64,000 nucleotides of DNA from Lachnospiraceae bacterium (GCA_021202465.1 JAJQCZ010000024.1:1-64000), one strand, 5' to 3'. Shown: positions 14,778 through 25,122, numbered from the stretch's first letter. The notes: generated by a model not told the origin, from the sequence alone. Made by a program: numbers and translations.

Positions 14778-17700
14778 ATGAAAAAGAAAGACCCAGTGAA
14801 GAGACACATCCTGGCGCGTGTTCTGGCGAGTCTGCTGGTACTGGCGCTTGTGCTGTCTTCGGTGGACTCGACGGCGTTCGTCACGGCCGCTGAGCTGCTT
14901 TCGTCGGAGACAACGGAGGATGGGTCGGAGACCTATGCAGAGCAGTCTTCGACCGAGGCGGAGACTATGACCGAGGCGGAGGGTGCCATCGAGGAAAGCT
15001 CGGTTGAAGTGGAGCTCACAGCCGACGAGGACAGTATAACCACGTCGGAGGCTGAGACGGAGGAAGAAACTGAAGCAGAGAGTGTGGCCGAAACGGAGTC
15101 CGAAACGGAGTCCGAATCGGAGTCGAGCGCGGGCATCACTCTGTATAGCAGTTTGGATGATGTCGGAGACGACACTGAAAGTAGCACAGAGGCTACTACA
15201 GAAGATGGCTCGGAAGAGACAACGACGACAAAGACGCTGTCTGTGACGGAGGGTGACTATACGGTAACCGTCACATACGACACAGAGACCGGACTGTCGG
15301 ATGATGTAGTACTGAAGGTCGACGAATATGAATCGACAGACGATACATATATGACTGAACGGGCTAAGGCTGCAAATCTCTATGGCTGGGACGATAGAAC
15401 TTTCCGTTTGTTTGACATTGGTCTGTATGATGCGAATGGTGATGCAGTGACGCTTTCCGGCACGGTGGATGTGATCATTACTCTCGCGGAGCAGGATAGT
15501 GAGATGATCTACAACGTGACCTCCTTCCTTAGTGGTACAGCTACAGAAGTGAATGCGACGTCCGCCTATGACAGCACCACTCAGGACCAGAGCATCAGCT
15601 TCAGCATCAGTGAACTGGGTGATTATGGCATCTCGCCGGTGGTGGATGCCGATCAGGGCGACATCGGCCTGGAGCTGAACGGCGACTACGCCTACCTCGA
15701 TGCTGTGGCTATGAAGGCGGACAGCTCAACGGAGTCCGGCTGTGCCATGCGCACTGGGACGTCTCCCTGGGACGCTGATGATGAAAATGGCAATGACAGT
15801 AACGATACTAATAACATCCTTCGTACTTTTGACGTTGCCACCTACACGATAACCTTTACCAGCCGCGTGCGGAGCGATGCGCCCTATACATATTATTATG
15901 AGGGTAACCTGTACTTTGAATTCATCATTCAGGGTGACAGCAGTGAGGTGCAGTTCGAGACCGGCAGCATGGGCTGGCTGGCTGCCAAGAACGCAGAGTA
16001 TACCATTACGGAAGAAAGTGTCGATGGCGAAACCTGTCAGGTGCTCCGGGGCTACTATTCCTGGAAGCCTGCTTCCGGCAATGACCACGCCATCGGCGAG
16101 AGTACACAGGAACTGAGCGTGGCCATCCGCGCTCTGGCTCTGTCTGACGGCGACACCATCGAGCCTACCTTTACCCTTTGGCTGGAAGGAAATGAAGTTG
16201 GTGTGGATTACTCCGATTGGGGCACAAAGGACTATGCCGGCGATGTGGTGACTGGCAGCGGAGCTGTCTGCTCCACCCATGGCGAGACGGAGTATCAGAC
16301 CATTACAGCTCCCGGTATCGAGATTTCCGCTGTAGCCAACTACAATGTAGTGATCAGTGCGAGTTCGGAATCAACCACTGGCACATTTGATTTCAGTACA
16401 GGCACAGACAGTGCGCTGAATAAATCAGCTGGAAGTGTTACCGGACGACTTGGAAGTTACGGTATAACCATACAGATCGTGGGAAAGTCTGCGGAACAAG
16501 GCCTGAGAGGAGTGCAGCTGCCGAAATCAGGAGAAGACATTACGTTTACAGTGACGTTATCTTCTCTGGCCCAATATTCTGATACAACCAAGAACACTAC
16601 AGAGGATTTCACGCCTTTGGTGTGGAGTCTGGAAGGGAATGCAAGCGGGACGACACAGACAGATGGGAGAACTCTTCCGTCTGAATTGAATCGTAAATAC
16701 GCACCGTATGCTCCTTTTAATAAAAACACAAGCGGCGCATACAACAGCTGCTATGATGGCGGTACCTGGTCGGGAAGTCAGACAGACAACACGGTCAGTA
16801 TAACAATTTCAAATTGGCAACTGGAAATGGATCTGGATTATCTGCCGTACGCATATTCAGCAGGTTCAACACTGTCTACGACGTATTATGACTCAAGCTC
16901 AGTGTCGAATTATTGGGAAATCCAATACGCCTGTATATCTGCCGGTGAATTGTGGGTGGTGCAGCCGTTCTACACCACGGATGGAGAGTATATCCTTGAT
17001 TATCTGAATACAGACGATATGAGCTTTACAACGACGGTCAGGGATAGCAACTTTTCCATGCAGGATGGAAACGGCAATACCATCACAACGCAGGCGATTA
17101 CAACCGATGATACTGCTACGCAGGACATGGCGTTGCTCAGACCCGGCACCATCATTCAGAGTATTGCTTACCAGAAATATAATCGTACGGCATGGAATGA
17201 CCCGGTCACAGAGGGCTGCTGGGAGAATCCAAAAGACTGGATCCTGGCGGGAAATCAGCTGGCTATTTTTGACTGGATTTCGAATGAAAGTGCAGAAGGC
17301 GAGTATACGGCAGTTGCCTATGATGAGCTTATTAAGTTCGACGATGCGTTTTTCGAGCCGGATGGGACTGTGACCGCCAGCACGCTTAACACTTCAGTAC
17401 TGGCTGTAACACCGACTATACTATATGGAGCCAAAGCGGATAAATCAGGCTGGAGTCATACTGATTCAGAAGGGAATGAGTTATCTCCGGGAGATGCTGG
17501 CTATGATACCGAGATGATCAATGCCACCACGGATGATCTGGTCTATTTCAGTAGCCTTGACGCATTGGAAGAAGCGGGATATACCTGCGTGGCTGTGTTG
17601 GTGGAATGGAGAGGACTGGCATCTACAAGTTATAATCACACTGATGTAACGGTTAAAGGTTCGGCAAAAACAACCGCAGAAACAGATTGCGTCTACATGG

Positions 17701-20700
17701 TCACTCATTACGGGCGCTCATGGAATCGAAGCGATCTGGCAACAGCATGTGCTGAGAGCGGCAATGAAACCTATGCCAGCTACACCGTGAACGATATCGT
17801 AAGTATGAGTGCAGAAGAGATCAAGGAATTGGTAGATGAACTGATCCCCTCCCGGGCATCCACCGCATTGGATGCGGGAGAGTATACTGCGGACGATGCC
17901 CTCTCGTATGATACGGACTATCCGTCCAGCTGTTACTGGATCAATGGCGGCAGCGATGGAACGAGCAGTCAATCCAATCTGATTCGAAATTACAACAAAG
18001 CCTCTTATGATGAGAATGGGTATGTAAGCGGAGCGACTTCCGGCGTTTATTATGGCGATTCCTGCCTGCTGGTGGGATACACCACCGGGGTTACACTGAA
18101 CGTGGCTCAGACGACTACGGGAGGTGCAGAGAAGGCAGCCTACGATATGGACAGCGGCCAGCGCAGCGTGGACTATGAACTGCAAGCGACGATTACTCGA
18201 AACAACGGAGAGAGCAGCAGCGAGGGACAGACCCTGACCACGGATGTCACCCTGACGGTTACACTCGATGATGGGCTGACCTATCTGGAAGACTCATCCT
18301 ATTTCGGCGGCACTTACACCACCAACGGCGAGGGCGTGCAGGGTACCGTGACTGGCGGTACCAAACTGATACAAGATGATCGAGTCACCGTAACCATTCC
18401 TGTTTACGGTGAGGATGATGATGGAGCAACTGTGCTGTTGTATGAGTATCAATGTGATGTGATGCTGGAAGTGTCAACAGATCAGGATACTGGCAAAACC
18501 ACCCTGACTTATACTCTGTATGGTGTAGAGTTGACCAGCGAATTGACACAATATCTTGATACCATCTACTTCTCCTGTGAGATCGGCACCGAAGGCAATG
18601 AGGAGACAGATGTTCAGGATGGTGACAGCCTGAACGCCTCTGCTACGATTGAGAGCACCGAGGATTGTAACCGTGAATTTACGGCAGCCAATGGCAATTA
18701 CTCTTCGGTCGGCATTCTGATCTCCAAGCTCAGTGCGGCGGCTCTGTCAAAGTTTGCAGATCAGTCGGTGGTAGAAGCCTGGGAGGACATGGGCTTTACA
18801 CTGAGTGTAGCCAATAACAGCGATAATTCTACCACAATTCGTGCCGTGGAGGGGCTTCCCTACAGCACAGACGGTGTGTCCAGCTTTGGCGGAGACGTGG
18901 TTGTAACGGAGTTCTCCATCACAAGTGATAATACGGCAGATGTGAATAAACTGACATTCTATTATACTACGAGCGAAGATTATCGTGGGGCTGACAGTGA
19001 GGCTCTGCAGAGCGTAGATTTTGCAACTGACAGTGGCTGGGAAAAGCTTGAGTTTGATGAAACTGGAAGCGCGATATTGCCTGCAGAAGATTCGGATGGC
19101 GATGGCGAAGCGGATGCTTTTACACCGGTGGCGATCGTTGCGGTGGGAACACTGGATGCCAGTAAGACGCTGAGAATGCATATCACGATCAATCTCCCCG
19201 ACGGTGAGGGCGGCGATTATGTGGTCAACAAGCTGTCCAACTATACCACGACGACCTTGTCCAGTTCTGCCCGCAGCCGTATCATCAGTCGGTCCCTCAG
19301 CGGCCTGGCGTGGGTCGATTTGGATGGCGACGGATACCAGGACAGCGACGAGAACACCATCTCCGGTGTCAAGGTAACTCTGTGGAAACTGAAAGAAGAT
19401 GTTGATACAACTGATCCAGACTACGATGCTACCGATACAGATAATTATGAGTGTATTGCCGAGACATCGACTGGCTATACGTATGATGTCCAAACAGGAG
19501 AAACAGAAAACTACACAGAGGGAAATTACCAGTTCACCAGTCTCTCTGCCGGTACCTATGCAGTGCAGTTTACGGCGGTGTCTAATGATAACGCAACCAT
19601 AAATGATGGGAAAACTACTTACTTCCTGATGAAGGATTACGCCGCATCGCCGGTCGATCAGGCAGCGGATGCAAAGGACTCGGATGCTACAGGAATATAT
19701 GATAGCACAAACAGTCTGAGCAGTACGATCATTACAGACATTGATATGCCTGAAGCTGAAGATGTGAAAAATGCGATTTATTCCTCCCGCCATAATGATA
19801 CCGGTTTCATGCAGTATAAACTGCAGGTTACCAAGGTGATTGAAGACGGAAGCACTCTCTCGGGTGTGGAGTTCAAGCTGCAAGATTCAACGTATGCTGA
19901 GATTGATACACAAGAAACAAATAGTATCGGTTTGGTCACCTTTGGCGATCCGAATAACTACAAAGGCTTACTTCCTGGCACATATTATCTTACAGAAACC
20001 GTGCCTGACGGGTATGAGGGATATACAGAACCCATCACGATAACAATTAAAACTGACGGAAGTGTTGAGGTAGAAACCTCATCAGAAGATAAAGATGCAG
20101 AGAGTGCAGGAGTGAGCTGTACGGTAGATGAAGATGGCGTCCAATTGTTGAAAATAACCATAACCAACGTGAAGAAGATGACCATCGAGCTGACCAAGAT
20201 CGACGGTGAAGGAGTCGATGATGACTCGACAGAAGAGGATCTTGCGGCGGCAAAGAAACTTTCGAATGCGACGTTCGTACTCTATGCGGAGGATGATGTG
20301 ACGGTCAGCGACTCAACTGCTACGCCAAATGCTGATGCGACGCTGATTTCTACGGCGACCAGCGGCACTGACGGTGTGGTAAAATTCACTGATTCAGAGG
20401 GCAGTGATCAGATTCTGGTATCCGGCACCTACTATGTGTTTGAGACCGTGGCCCCGAGTGGTTATGAGCTTCTCACAAAGAATTACTGGAAAGTAACTGT
20501 GGATACAGAGACGCAGACCTTTACGGTTGGCGCGACGAATTCGGGTTATGTCTTTACAGCAACAGACGACGAAGGGAATGTGACCTACTACATCCCGAAC
20601 TACACGCTGTACACCCTGCCTCAGACAACCGGCTACGGGAAACCTATCCTGTGGATCACGCTTCTCGGCTGCCTGCTGATGCTGGGAGCTGCGAGCCTGT

Positions 20701-20732
20701 GGGTCTTCCGGAAACGCTCTCACACGGTATAA
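14778..20732 (+). CDS. Giant LPXTG-type surface adhesin, probable pilus tip protein
   Basis: This 1984-residue cell-surface protein is the likely pilus tip adhesin. It has a signal peptide (about residues 1-38), then a Glu/Ser/Thr low-complexity stalk (about 40-125) and a long beta-rich adhesive region of no recognised family. An SdrD-B-like domain follows (about 1505-1590, with WVDLDGDGYQDSDENTISGV). Two Cna-B/SpaA-like domains come next (about 1680-1765 and 1800-1915), each ending in an E-box (YYLTETVPDGYEG; YYVFETVAPSGYE) typical of isopeptide-bonded folds. The sorting signal is LPQTTG (1947-1952), with an extra Thr compared with LPXTG, then a membrane helix and a basic tail. The start at 14778 follows GAGGAGG. 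Confidence 0.85.
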   Translation: MKKKDPVKRHILARVLASLLVLALVLSSVDSTAFVTAAELLSSETTEDGSETYAEQSSTEAETMTEAEGAIEESSVEVELTADEDSITTSEAETEEETEAESVAETESETESESESSAGITLYSSLDDVGDDTESSTEATTEDGSEETTTTKTLSVTEGDYTVTVTYDTETGLSDDVVLKVDEYESTDDTYMTERAKAANLYGWDDRTFRLFDIGLYDANGDAVTLSGTVDVIITLAEQDSEMIYNVTSFLSGTATEVNATSAYDSTTQDQSISFSISELGDYGISPVVDADQGDIGLELNGDYAYLDAVAMKADSSTESGCAMRTGTSPWDADDENGNDSNDTNNILRTFDVATYTITFTSRVRSDAPYTYYYEGNLYFEFIIQGDSSEVQFETGSMGWLAAKNAEYTITEESVDGETCQVLRGYYSWKPASGNDHAIGESTQELSVAIRALALSDGDTIEPTFTLWLEGNEVGVDYSDWGTKDYAGDVVTGSGAVCSTHGETEYQTITAPGIEISAVANYNVVISASSESTTGTFDFSTGTDSALNKSAGSVTGRLGSYGITIQIVGKSAEQGLRGVQLPKSGEDITFTVTLSSLAQYSDTTKNTTEDFTPLVWSLEGNASGTTQTDGRTLPSELNRKYAPYAPFNKNTSGAYNSCYDGGTWSGSQTDNTVSITISNWQLEMDLDYLPYAYSAGSTLSTTYYDSSSVSNYWEIQYACISAGELWVVQPFYTTDGEYILDYLNTDDMSFTTTVRDSNFSMQDGNGNTITTQAITTDDTATQDMALLRPGTIIQSIAYQKYNRTAWNDPVTEGCWENPKDWILAGNQLAIFDWISNESAEGEYTAVAYDELIKFDDAFFEPDGTVTASTLNTSVLAVTPTILYGAKADKSGWSHTDSEGNELSPGDAGYDTEMINATTDDLVYFSSLDALEEAGYTCVAVLVEWRGLASTSYNHTDVTVKGSAKTTAETDCVYMVTHYGRSWNRSDLATACAESGNETYASYTVNDIVSMSAEEIKELVDELIPSRASTALDAGEYTADDALSYDTDYPSSCYWINGGSDGTSSQSNLIRNYNKASYDENGYVSGATSGVYYGDSCLLVGYTTGVTLNVAQTTTGGAEKAAYDMDSGQRSVDYELQATITRNNGESSSEGQTLTTDVTLTVTLDDGLTYLEDSSYFGGTYTTNGEGVQGTVTGGTKLIQDDRVTVTIPVYGEDDDGATVLLYEYQCDVMLEVSTDQDTGKTTLTYTLYGVELTSELTQYLDTIYFSCEIGTEGNEETDVQDGDSLNASATIESTEDCNREFTAANGNYSSVGILISKLSAAALSKFADQSVVEAWEDMGFTLSVANNSDNSTTIRAVEGLPYSTDGVSSFGGDVVVTEFSITSDNTADVNKLTFYYTTSEDYRGADSEALQSVDFATDSGWEKLEFDETGSAILPAEDSDGDGEADAFTPVAIVAVGTLDASKTLRMHITINLPDGEGGDYVVNKLSNYTTTTLSSSARSRIISRSLSGLAWVDLDGDGYQDSDENTISGVKVTLWKLKEDVDTTDPDYDATDTDNYECIAETSTGYTYDVQTGETENYTEGNYQFTSLSAGTYAVQFTAVSNDNATINDGKTTYFLMKDYAASPVDQAADAKDSDATGIYDSTNSLSSTIITDIDMPEAEDVKNAIYSSRHNDTGFMQYKLQVTKVIEDGSTLSGVEFKLQDSTYAEIDTQETNSIGLVTFGDPNNYKGLLPGTYYLTETVPDGYEGYTEPITITIKTDGSVEVETSSEDKDAESAGVSCTVDEDGVQLLKITITNVKKMTIELTKIDGEGVDDDSTEEDLAAAKKLSNATFVLYAEDDVTVSDSTATPNADATLISTATSGTDGVVKFTDSEGSDQILVSGTYYVFETVAPSGYELLTKNYWKVTVDTETQTFTVGATNSGYVFTATDDEGNVTYYIPNYTLYTLPQTTGYGKPILWITLLGCLLMLGAASLWVFRKRSHTV

Positions 20733-20763
20733 ACCGCGGTGGAGCACAAGGTATTTATATCCG

Positions 20764-20805
20764 GCGGATGCGGGAGACTCCCGCTGAGAGATTTCCTGCA
20801 TCCGC
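20764..20805 (+). other. Intercistronic hairpin between tip adhesin and backbone pilin
   Basis: GCGGATGC (20764-20771) pairs with GCATCCGC (20798-20805), enclosing a smaller GGGAG/CTCCC stem. No T-run follows. It could give partial termination or protect the pilin mRNA so that the backbone is made in excess; this is inference. Confidence 0.5.
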
Positions 20806-20895
20806 ATGGATCTAAACATACAACGTAACCAATCAACATGCCATATGAAAAACGGATGCCGGCCGAACCGGCAGACGAAACTGGGAGGTATTTCA

Positions 20896-22626
20896 ATGAA
20901 GAAATTAAGGAAACTGAGTGCTTTATTCCTTGCTCTGGTAATGGCACTCTCCATGTCCATGACAGCGTTTGCTGCAACTCTGACGGTAGATAGTTCGAAG
21001 GTTGTAACAAACACCGAGACAGTCACAATCTCAGGAATTCCCGCTGACGCTTCGGTGTCTTTCAGCACTTTCCAGGTAGTGTATGCTACCTATGATTCTG
21101 ATTCAAACTCGTTGGAGTTCCATTTGACTGATTGGGCGGAAGCAGTACTGGTGAATGCAGATGAGAATACAAGAACAGCATACCAGTATGCGACGGAGGA
21201 AGAAGCTATCGCTGCTTTGTCCGGAATCACGACAACTGGAAAATCCACGACGGAGCAGAGTGACCTGGTCAATGCTCTGGCAAGTTATGCAGCAGCGACG
21301 GATAATAGCGTACCTTCTTATAACGCAACGTGGACGGTAGCTGATGTTCAGGCAGGGGCTGAAACGACATCTGCCACAGCTACTCTTCCGGTAGGTTCCT
21401 ATATCGTTCTTCCTGCCAGCAGTACGATGGCTTTCCTGAATATGCTGGTCAGCGTGGATGTATCAGACACAACAGAATCAGGGAGCACTGCAAAAAATGG
21501 TTGGGTGTTGACGGCAAAAGGTGCTGTACTGAAGGGCACTGAGCTCACTATCGGAAAGGTTGTTTCTGATGATGGAAATACATACGGCGATACTGCGGAA
21601 GTGCAGGTTGGAAGTACAGTGAGCTATACTGTTACGGCTACCGTACCAAAATTTGCTGCAAACTCCACGAATATTAAGTTCAAGGTCGTGGATACTCCGG
21701 AAAACCTGGCGATTGATGTTAGCAGTGTCAAGGTGTATGGGGTAGATGCAAATGGTGGCAAGACAGAGTTGGGTTCAAGCGCTTACACTGCTGGTTTAGA
21801 CAGTGCCGGAGTGGTGCTTACCGTTGATTTCTCGGCCAATTACCTGACGACTTTCTATAATGCAACTAATGGGGCCTATCCGTATGAGAGCGTAGAAATT
21901 ACTTATGATGCGGAAGTTCTTTCGTCTGCGGTTGTATCCACCGGAAATGAGAACGAGGTCGAATTGATCTTTGGAAACAACACGAACCCTGAAAGTACTG
22001 CTGACACTGATACTACGACAGTTTATACCTACGAGCTGGATCTGAGCAAGCTGGGTAAAGACGATACGCCTCTTTCCAATGCTTCCTTTAAGATTTATAC
22101 GAATGCAGAAAAAACGAGTCCTCTGACATTTATCAAAAACAGTGATGGAACTTATGCGGTAGCCGACAGTACAGATATTGCTGACGATACTGTGACAAAG
22201 TATGACGCAATTACGACTGGCAATGATGGAACTCTGGTTTTAACTGGTCTGGACGGCAGCGCGACCTACTACATCGAAGAGAGTGTTGCTCCTTCCGGCT
22301 ATACGTTGAATACAAATTATCTGGCATTTACGATAACGGGTGCAACAGATGCAGAAGGCAATTTCACTGGACAGATTAAGAGTGTGTCGTCGACTGAATA
22401 TGACTCGAATGATGCTCAGGTCTCCACAGGCTCCTGGACCTGCACTGTGAAGACGGAAGATGATGTCAACACGGCTTCCATCGAGCTGACTCTGACGGAT
22501 ACCCAGATCATCGAGCTTCCTTCCACCGGCGGCAGCGGTACGATCCTCTTCACGATCGTTGGCTGTGTGGTGATGATTGCCGCCGCGGGTCTGTACATGA
22601 GCTATCGCCGCAGAGTCCAGAGATAG
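20896..22626 (+). CDS. Major backbone pilin with D2-type and Cna-B domains
   Basis: This 576-residue protein is the probable polymerising shaft subunit. It has a signal peptide (about 1-30), an N-terminal domain, a fimbrial isopeptide D2-type domain (about 230-360, starting near VQVGSTVSYTVTATVPKF) and a C-terminal Cna-B domain (about 375-510) with the E-box YYIEESVAPSGYTL. A Lys in YELDLSKLGKDDTPL is a candidate for an intramolecular isopeptide bond. The sorting signal is LPSTGG (about 540-545), then a membrane helix and RRRVQR. The start at 20896 follows GGGAGG. It lies between the tip gene and two class C sortase genes, which is the classical order. Confidence 0.88.
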   Translation: MKKLRKLSALFLALVMALSMSMTAFAATLTVDSSKVVTNTETVTISGIPADASVSFSTFQVVYATYDSDSNSLEFHLTDWAEAVLVNADENTRTAYQYATEEEAIAALSGITTTGKSTTEQSDLVNALASYAAATDNSVPSYNATWTVADVQAGAETTSATATLPVGSYIVLPASSTMAFLNMLVSVDVSDTTESGSTAKNGWVLTAKGAVLKGTELTIGKVVSDDGNTYGDTAEVQVGSTVSYTVTATVPKFAANSTNIKFKVVDTPENLAIDVSSVKVYGVDANGGKTELGSSAYTAGLDSAGVVLTVDFSANYLTTFYNATNGAYPYESVEITYDAEVLSSAVVSTGNENEVELIFGNNTNPESTADTDTTTVYTYELDLSKLGKDDTPLSNASFKIYTNAEKTSPLTFIKNSDGTYAVADSTDIADDTVTKYDAITTGNDGTLVLTGLDGSATYYIEESVAPSGYTLNTNYLAFTITGATDAEGNFTGQIKSVSSTEYDSNDAQVSTGSWTCTVKTEDDVNTASIELTLTDTQIIELPSTGGSGTILFTIVGCVVMIAAAGLYMSYRRRVQR

Positions 22627-22656
22627 GACGCTGCCGCGGAGTAAACCGTAAATATC

Positions 22657-22753
22657 GTTGGGGGCAGGAACATTTGCCCCCAACATCGTAATGAGGTCAT
22701 CGCTGTGTAGATAGTTGCCGGGCGATGATCCGACGGACGGGGAATATCCCCGT
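22657..22753 (+). other. Two hairpins downstream of the backbone pilin gene
   Basis: GTTGGGGGCA (22657-22666) pairs with TGCCCCCAAC (22675-22684), and ACGGGGA (22737-22743) with TCCCCGT (22747-22753). Neither has a T-run. Placed after the most abundant product and before the sortases, they may cut down read-through or stabilise the upstream message. Confidence 0.55.
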
Positions 22754-22816
22754 TCGAGTATCAGGGCGAAGAGATACGTTTCGCCGCCTGTAGTAAGGAT
22801 ATAAGGAGTGCGTGAT

Positions 22817-23707
22817 GTGAGCAGGCCCGGGACAGGAAAGAAAGCAGGAAGAAGTGTGGGGCTATCGATTCTTTGTGCCCTCCTCTTTCTCCTGGGTCTG
22901 GGCATTCTGCTCTATCCCACGTTCTCCAGTCAGTGGAACAAATGGCGGCAGGAGCAGCTGATCGCTGACTATTCTTCCTCACTCACCGATCTGGTGGACG
23001 CGGGAGCGGATCTGAGCGCGGAGTGGGAGCGGGCCGTGGCCTATAACGAGGCCCTTTTCCCCAGTATTCTGCCGGACTCCTTCGCGATCGCGGAGGCACA
23101 GGATGAGCCGGGCGAGGAGTATATGGCCTGCCTGAACCTGGCCGGGGACGGCGTCATGGGCTATGTCTCGATCCCGAAGATCGATATCAAGCTGCCGATC
23201 TACCACACGACTTCTGAGGAGATTCTGCAGGAGGGTGTGGGGCATCTGGAGGGCAGCTCCCTGCCGGTGGGCGGGGAGAGCACGCACGCCGTGCTGGCTG
23301 CGCATCGGGGCCTGCCGAACGCGGAGCTGTTCACGAACCTGGATCAGCTGGAGCTGGGGGACCATTTCCTGCTCTATATTCTCGACGACATACTCTGCTA
23401 TGAGGTCGATCAGATCCTCGTCGTGGAGCCTACGGATACGGATGCTCTCTCTGTGGAGGAGGGCGAGGACCTGGTGACGCTGCTGACCTGCACGCCCTAC
23501 GGTGTGAATACGCAGCGGCTGCTGGTGCGCGGACATCGGGTCGATTACGAGGAAGAAGTCATCGAGGAGGAAGAAGGCACCGCGAGCCTGATCACCCATA
23601 CCAATTATGCGCTGTGGGCGCTGGGCGGGCTGATCGTGACGGCGGCGCTGATCGCTCTGCTGGTATTGATCCGGCGGAGACGTGCGGGCGCGGAGGATGA
23701 GGTATGA
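22817..23707 (+). CDS. Class C pilus sortase (first)
   Basis: This membrane-bound transpeptidase of about 296 residues should link pilin subunits by cutting their LPXTG-type signals. It has an N-terminal membrane helix, the catalytic His in AAHRGLP, the catalytic Cys in LLTCTPYGVNTQRLLVRG and the Arg in the same block; a second membrane helix at the C-terminus marks class C. GTG at 22817 is the preferred start, because AAGGAG at 22803-22808 is correctly spaced for it and overlaps the alternative GTG at 22808. The stop overlaps the next sortase start by four bases (ATGA). Confidence 0.9.
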   Translation: MSRPGTGKKAGRSVGLSILCALLFLLGLGILLYPTFSSQWNKWRQEQLIADYSSSLTDLVDAGADLSAEWERAVAYNEALFPSILPDSFAIAEAQDEPGEEYMACLNLAGDGVMGYVSIPKIDIKLPIYHTTSEEILQEGVGHLEGSSLPVGGESTHAVLAAHRGLPNAELFTNLDQLELGDHFLLYILDDILCYEVDQILVVEPTDTDALSVEEGEDLVTLLTCTPYGVNTQRLLVRGHRVDYEEEVIEEEEGTASLITHTNYALWALGGLIVTAALIALLVLIRRRRAGAEDEV

Positions 23708-24618
23708 GAAGAGGCCGGACGCGGAAAAAAGAAAAACAGCCGCTGAGGCTGAGGCTGGCAGGCCTGGCCTTCGCCCTGCTGTTTCTCGTCGGCTTCGGCA
23801 TCCTGATCTATCCGACGGTCTCCAATCAGTGGAATACCTGGAGGCAGAGCCGTCTGATCTCTTCGTATAATTCCACGGTGACCGAGGCGGAGGCGGAAGA
23901 CCTCTCCGAAGAGTGGGAGGCGGCCGAGGCCTATAATGAGAGCATTTCCGGGCTGTCCGCGTATACGGACGTCTTTGACAGTGACACGGAGACGGAGGAG
24001 GATTCCCTCTACCAGAGCCTGCTGAACCTGTCGGGCGACGGGGTGATGGGATACATTTCCATTCCGAAGATTAATGTGAAGCTGGCGATTTACCATGGGA
24101 CGGATGAGACGGCGCTGCAGACCGGCGTCGGACATCTCGAGGGCACGGACCTGCCGATCGGCGGGGAGGGCTCGCACGCGGTGATCGCCGGACACCGGGG
24201 CCTGCCGAGTGCACGGCTCTTCACGGACCTCGATCAGCTGGAGATCGGCGACCAGTTTTACCTCTATATACTGGATGAGGTGCTGGCCTATGAGGTCGAT
24301 CAGATCCTGCCGATGGTGGATAAGGATGACTATGAGACTCTCCTCGCGGCGCTGGCGCCGGTGGAGGGGGAGGATTATGTGACGCTGTACACCTGCACGC
24401 CCTACGGGGTGAATACGCATCGGCTGCTGGTGCGCGGCCGCCGCATTCCCTACGAGGGGGAGACGGAGAGCACGGTGATGTCGGCGGTGCTGCAGGCGAT
24501 CCGGGATTACTACATGCTGTATCTGCTGATGGGCCTGGCGGTGACTGCCCTGGGCATCCTGGCGGTGCGGGCTGTGTCCGGGAGAAAGGCGGGGGCGGAG
24601 GATGAAGAAGAAGAGTAG
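23704..24618 (+). CDS. Class C pilus sortase (second)
   Basis: This 304-residue paralogue of the preceding sortase has the same layout: membrane helix, GDGVMGYISIPKINVKLAIYH, the catalytic His in AGHRGLPSARLF, the catalytic Cys in TCTPYGVNTHRLLVRG, and a C-terminal helix. Two class C sortases in a row usually share the work of shaft polymerisation and minor-pilin incorporation. The gene overlaps both neighbours, by 4 and 17 bases, so the three are translationally coupled. Confidence 0.9.
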   Translation: MRRGRTRKKEKQPLRLRLAGLAFALLFLVGFGILIYPTVSNQWNTWRQSRLISSYNSTVTEAEAEDLSEEWEAAEAYNESISGLSAYTDVFDSDTETEEDSLYQSLLNLSGDGVMGYISIPKINVKLAIYHGTDETALQTGVGHLEGTDLPIGGEGSHAVIAGHRGLPSARLFTDLDQLEIGDQFYLYILDEVLAYEVDQILPMVDKDDYETLLAALAPVEGEDYVTLYTCTPYGVNTHRLLVRGRRIPYEGETESTVMSAVLQAIRDYYMLYLLMGLAVTALGILAVRAVSGRKAGAEDEEEE

Positions 24619-25093
24619 AGCGGGCGCGGTCCTGCAGACGACGGGGCTGATTCTGCTGCTCTTTGTCCTCGTGCTCTGCGTGCCCCTGACGGTGCCGCGA
24701 GCCTTTGGCTGGCAGATCTACGCCGCCATTGATTTTAACTACGGCCCGGAGGTGTCGGAGGGGAGCCTGATCTATGTCGAGCAGTACGTCGGGGAGGACC
24801 TGGCGGTCGGCGATATGGTGACCTACTACAGCGCGTCGGGCGGCGGCGTGGCGCTTCGCCTGGTGGGGGAGAACCTTTACGAGGAGGAGCAGCTGTATGT
24901 GACGGACGGCTATGGAAATGGGGAGACTGTGACCTACGCCCAGGTGATGGGCCATGTCGTGATCATCATTCCCTGGCTCGGCCTGCTGCTGTCGGCGGTG
25001 GCGACCCGGGCGGGCGCGGCGAGTGTGGGCGGAACATTTCTGCTGGGGCTGGTACTGATCGTTCTGGGAGAGCGCAGGAAACAAAGAAAATAG
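24602..25093 (+). CDS. Signal-peptidase-I-like pilus accessory protein, probably non-catalytic (SipA-like)
   Basis: This 163-residue membrane protein has an N-terminal helix, a beta-rich extracellular middle and two C-terminal membrane segments. It aligns by eye with SipW-type signal peptidases at VSEGSLIYVEQYVGEDLAVGDMVTYYS and at the segment ALRLVGENL. The SGSMEP catalytic Ser region is replaced by NYGPE, and the His/Lys of the second box (normally THRV-like) is Leu in ALRLV. Loss of both catalytic residues recalls SipA of streptococcal pilus islands, an accessory protein needed for pilus assembly. It overlaps the second sortase gene by 17 bases. The non-catalytic reading is inference from motif comparison. 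Confidence 0.68.
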   Translation: MKKKSRAGAVLQTTGLILLLFVLVLCVPLTVPRAFGWQIYAAIDFNYGPEVSEGSLIYVEQYVGEDLAVGDMVTYYSASGGGVALRLVGENLYEEEQLYVTDGYGNGETVTYAQVMGHVVIIIPWLGLLLSAVATRAGAASVGGTFLLGLVLIVLGERRKQRK

Positions 25094-25122
25094 CCTCGAG
25101 GCGATAGGGGGGTATTGACAGA

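Noticed and set aside
20764..20805. Hairpin before the backbone pilin gene as a full terminator
   Set aside because: No T-run follows, and the next gene in the same direction has no clear promoter of its own.
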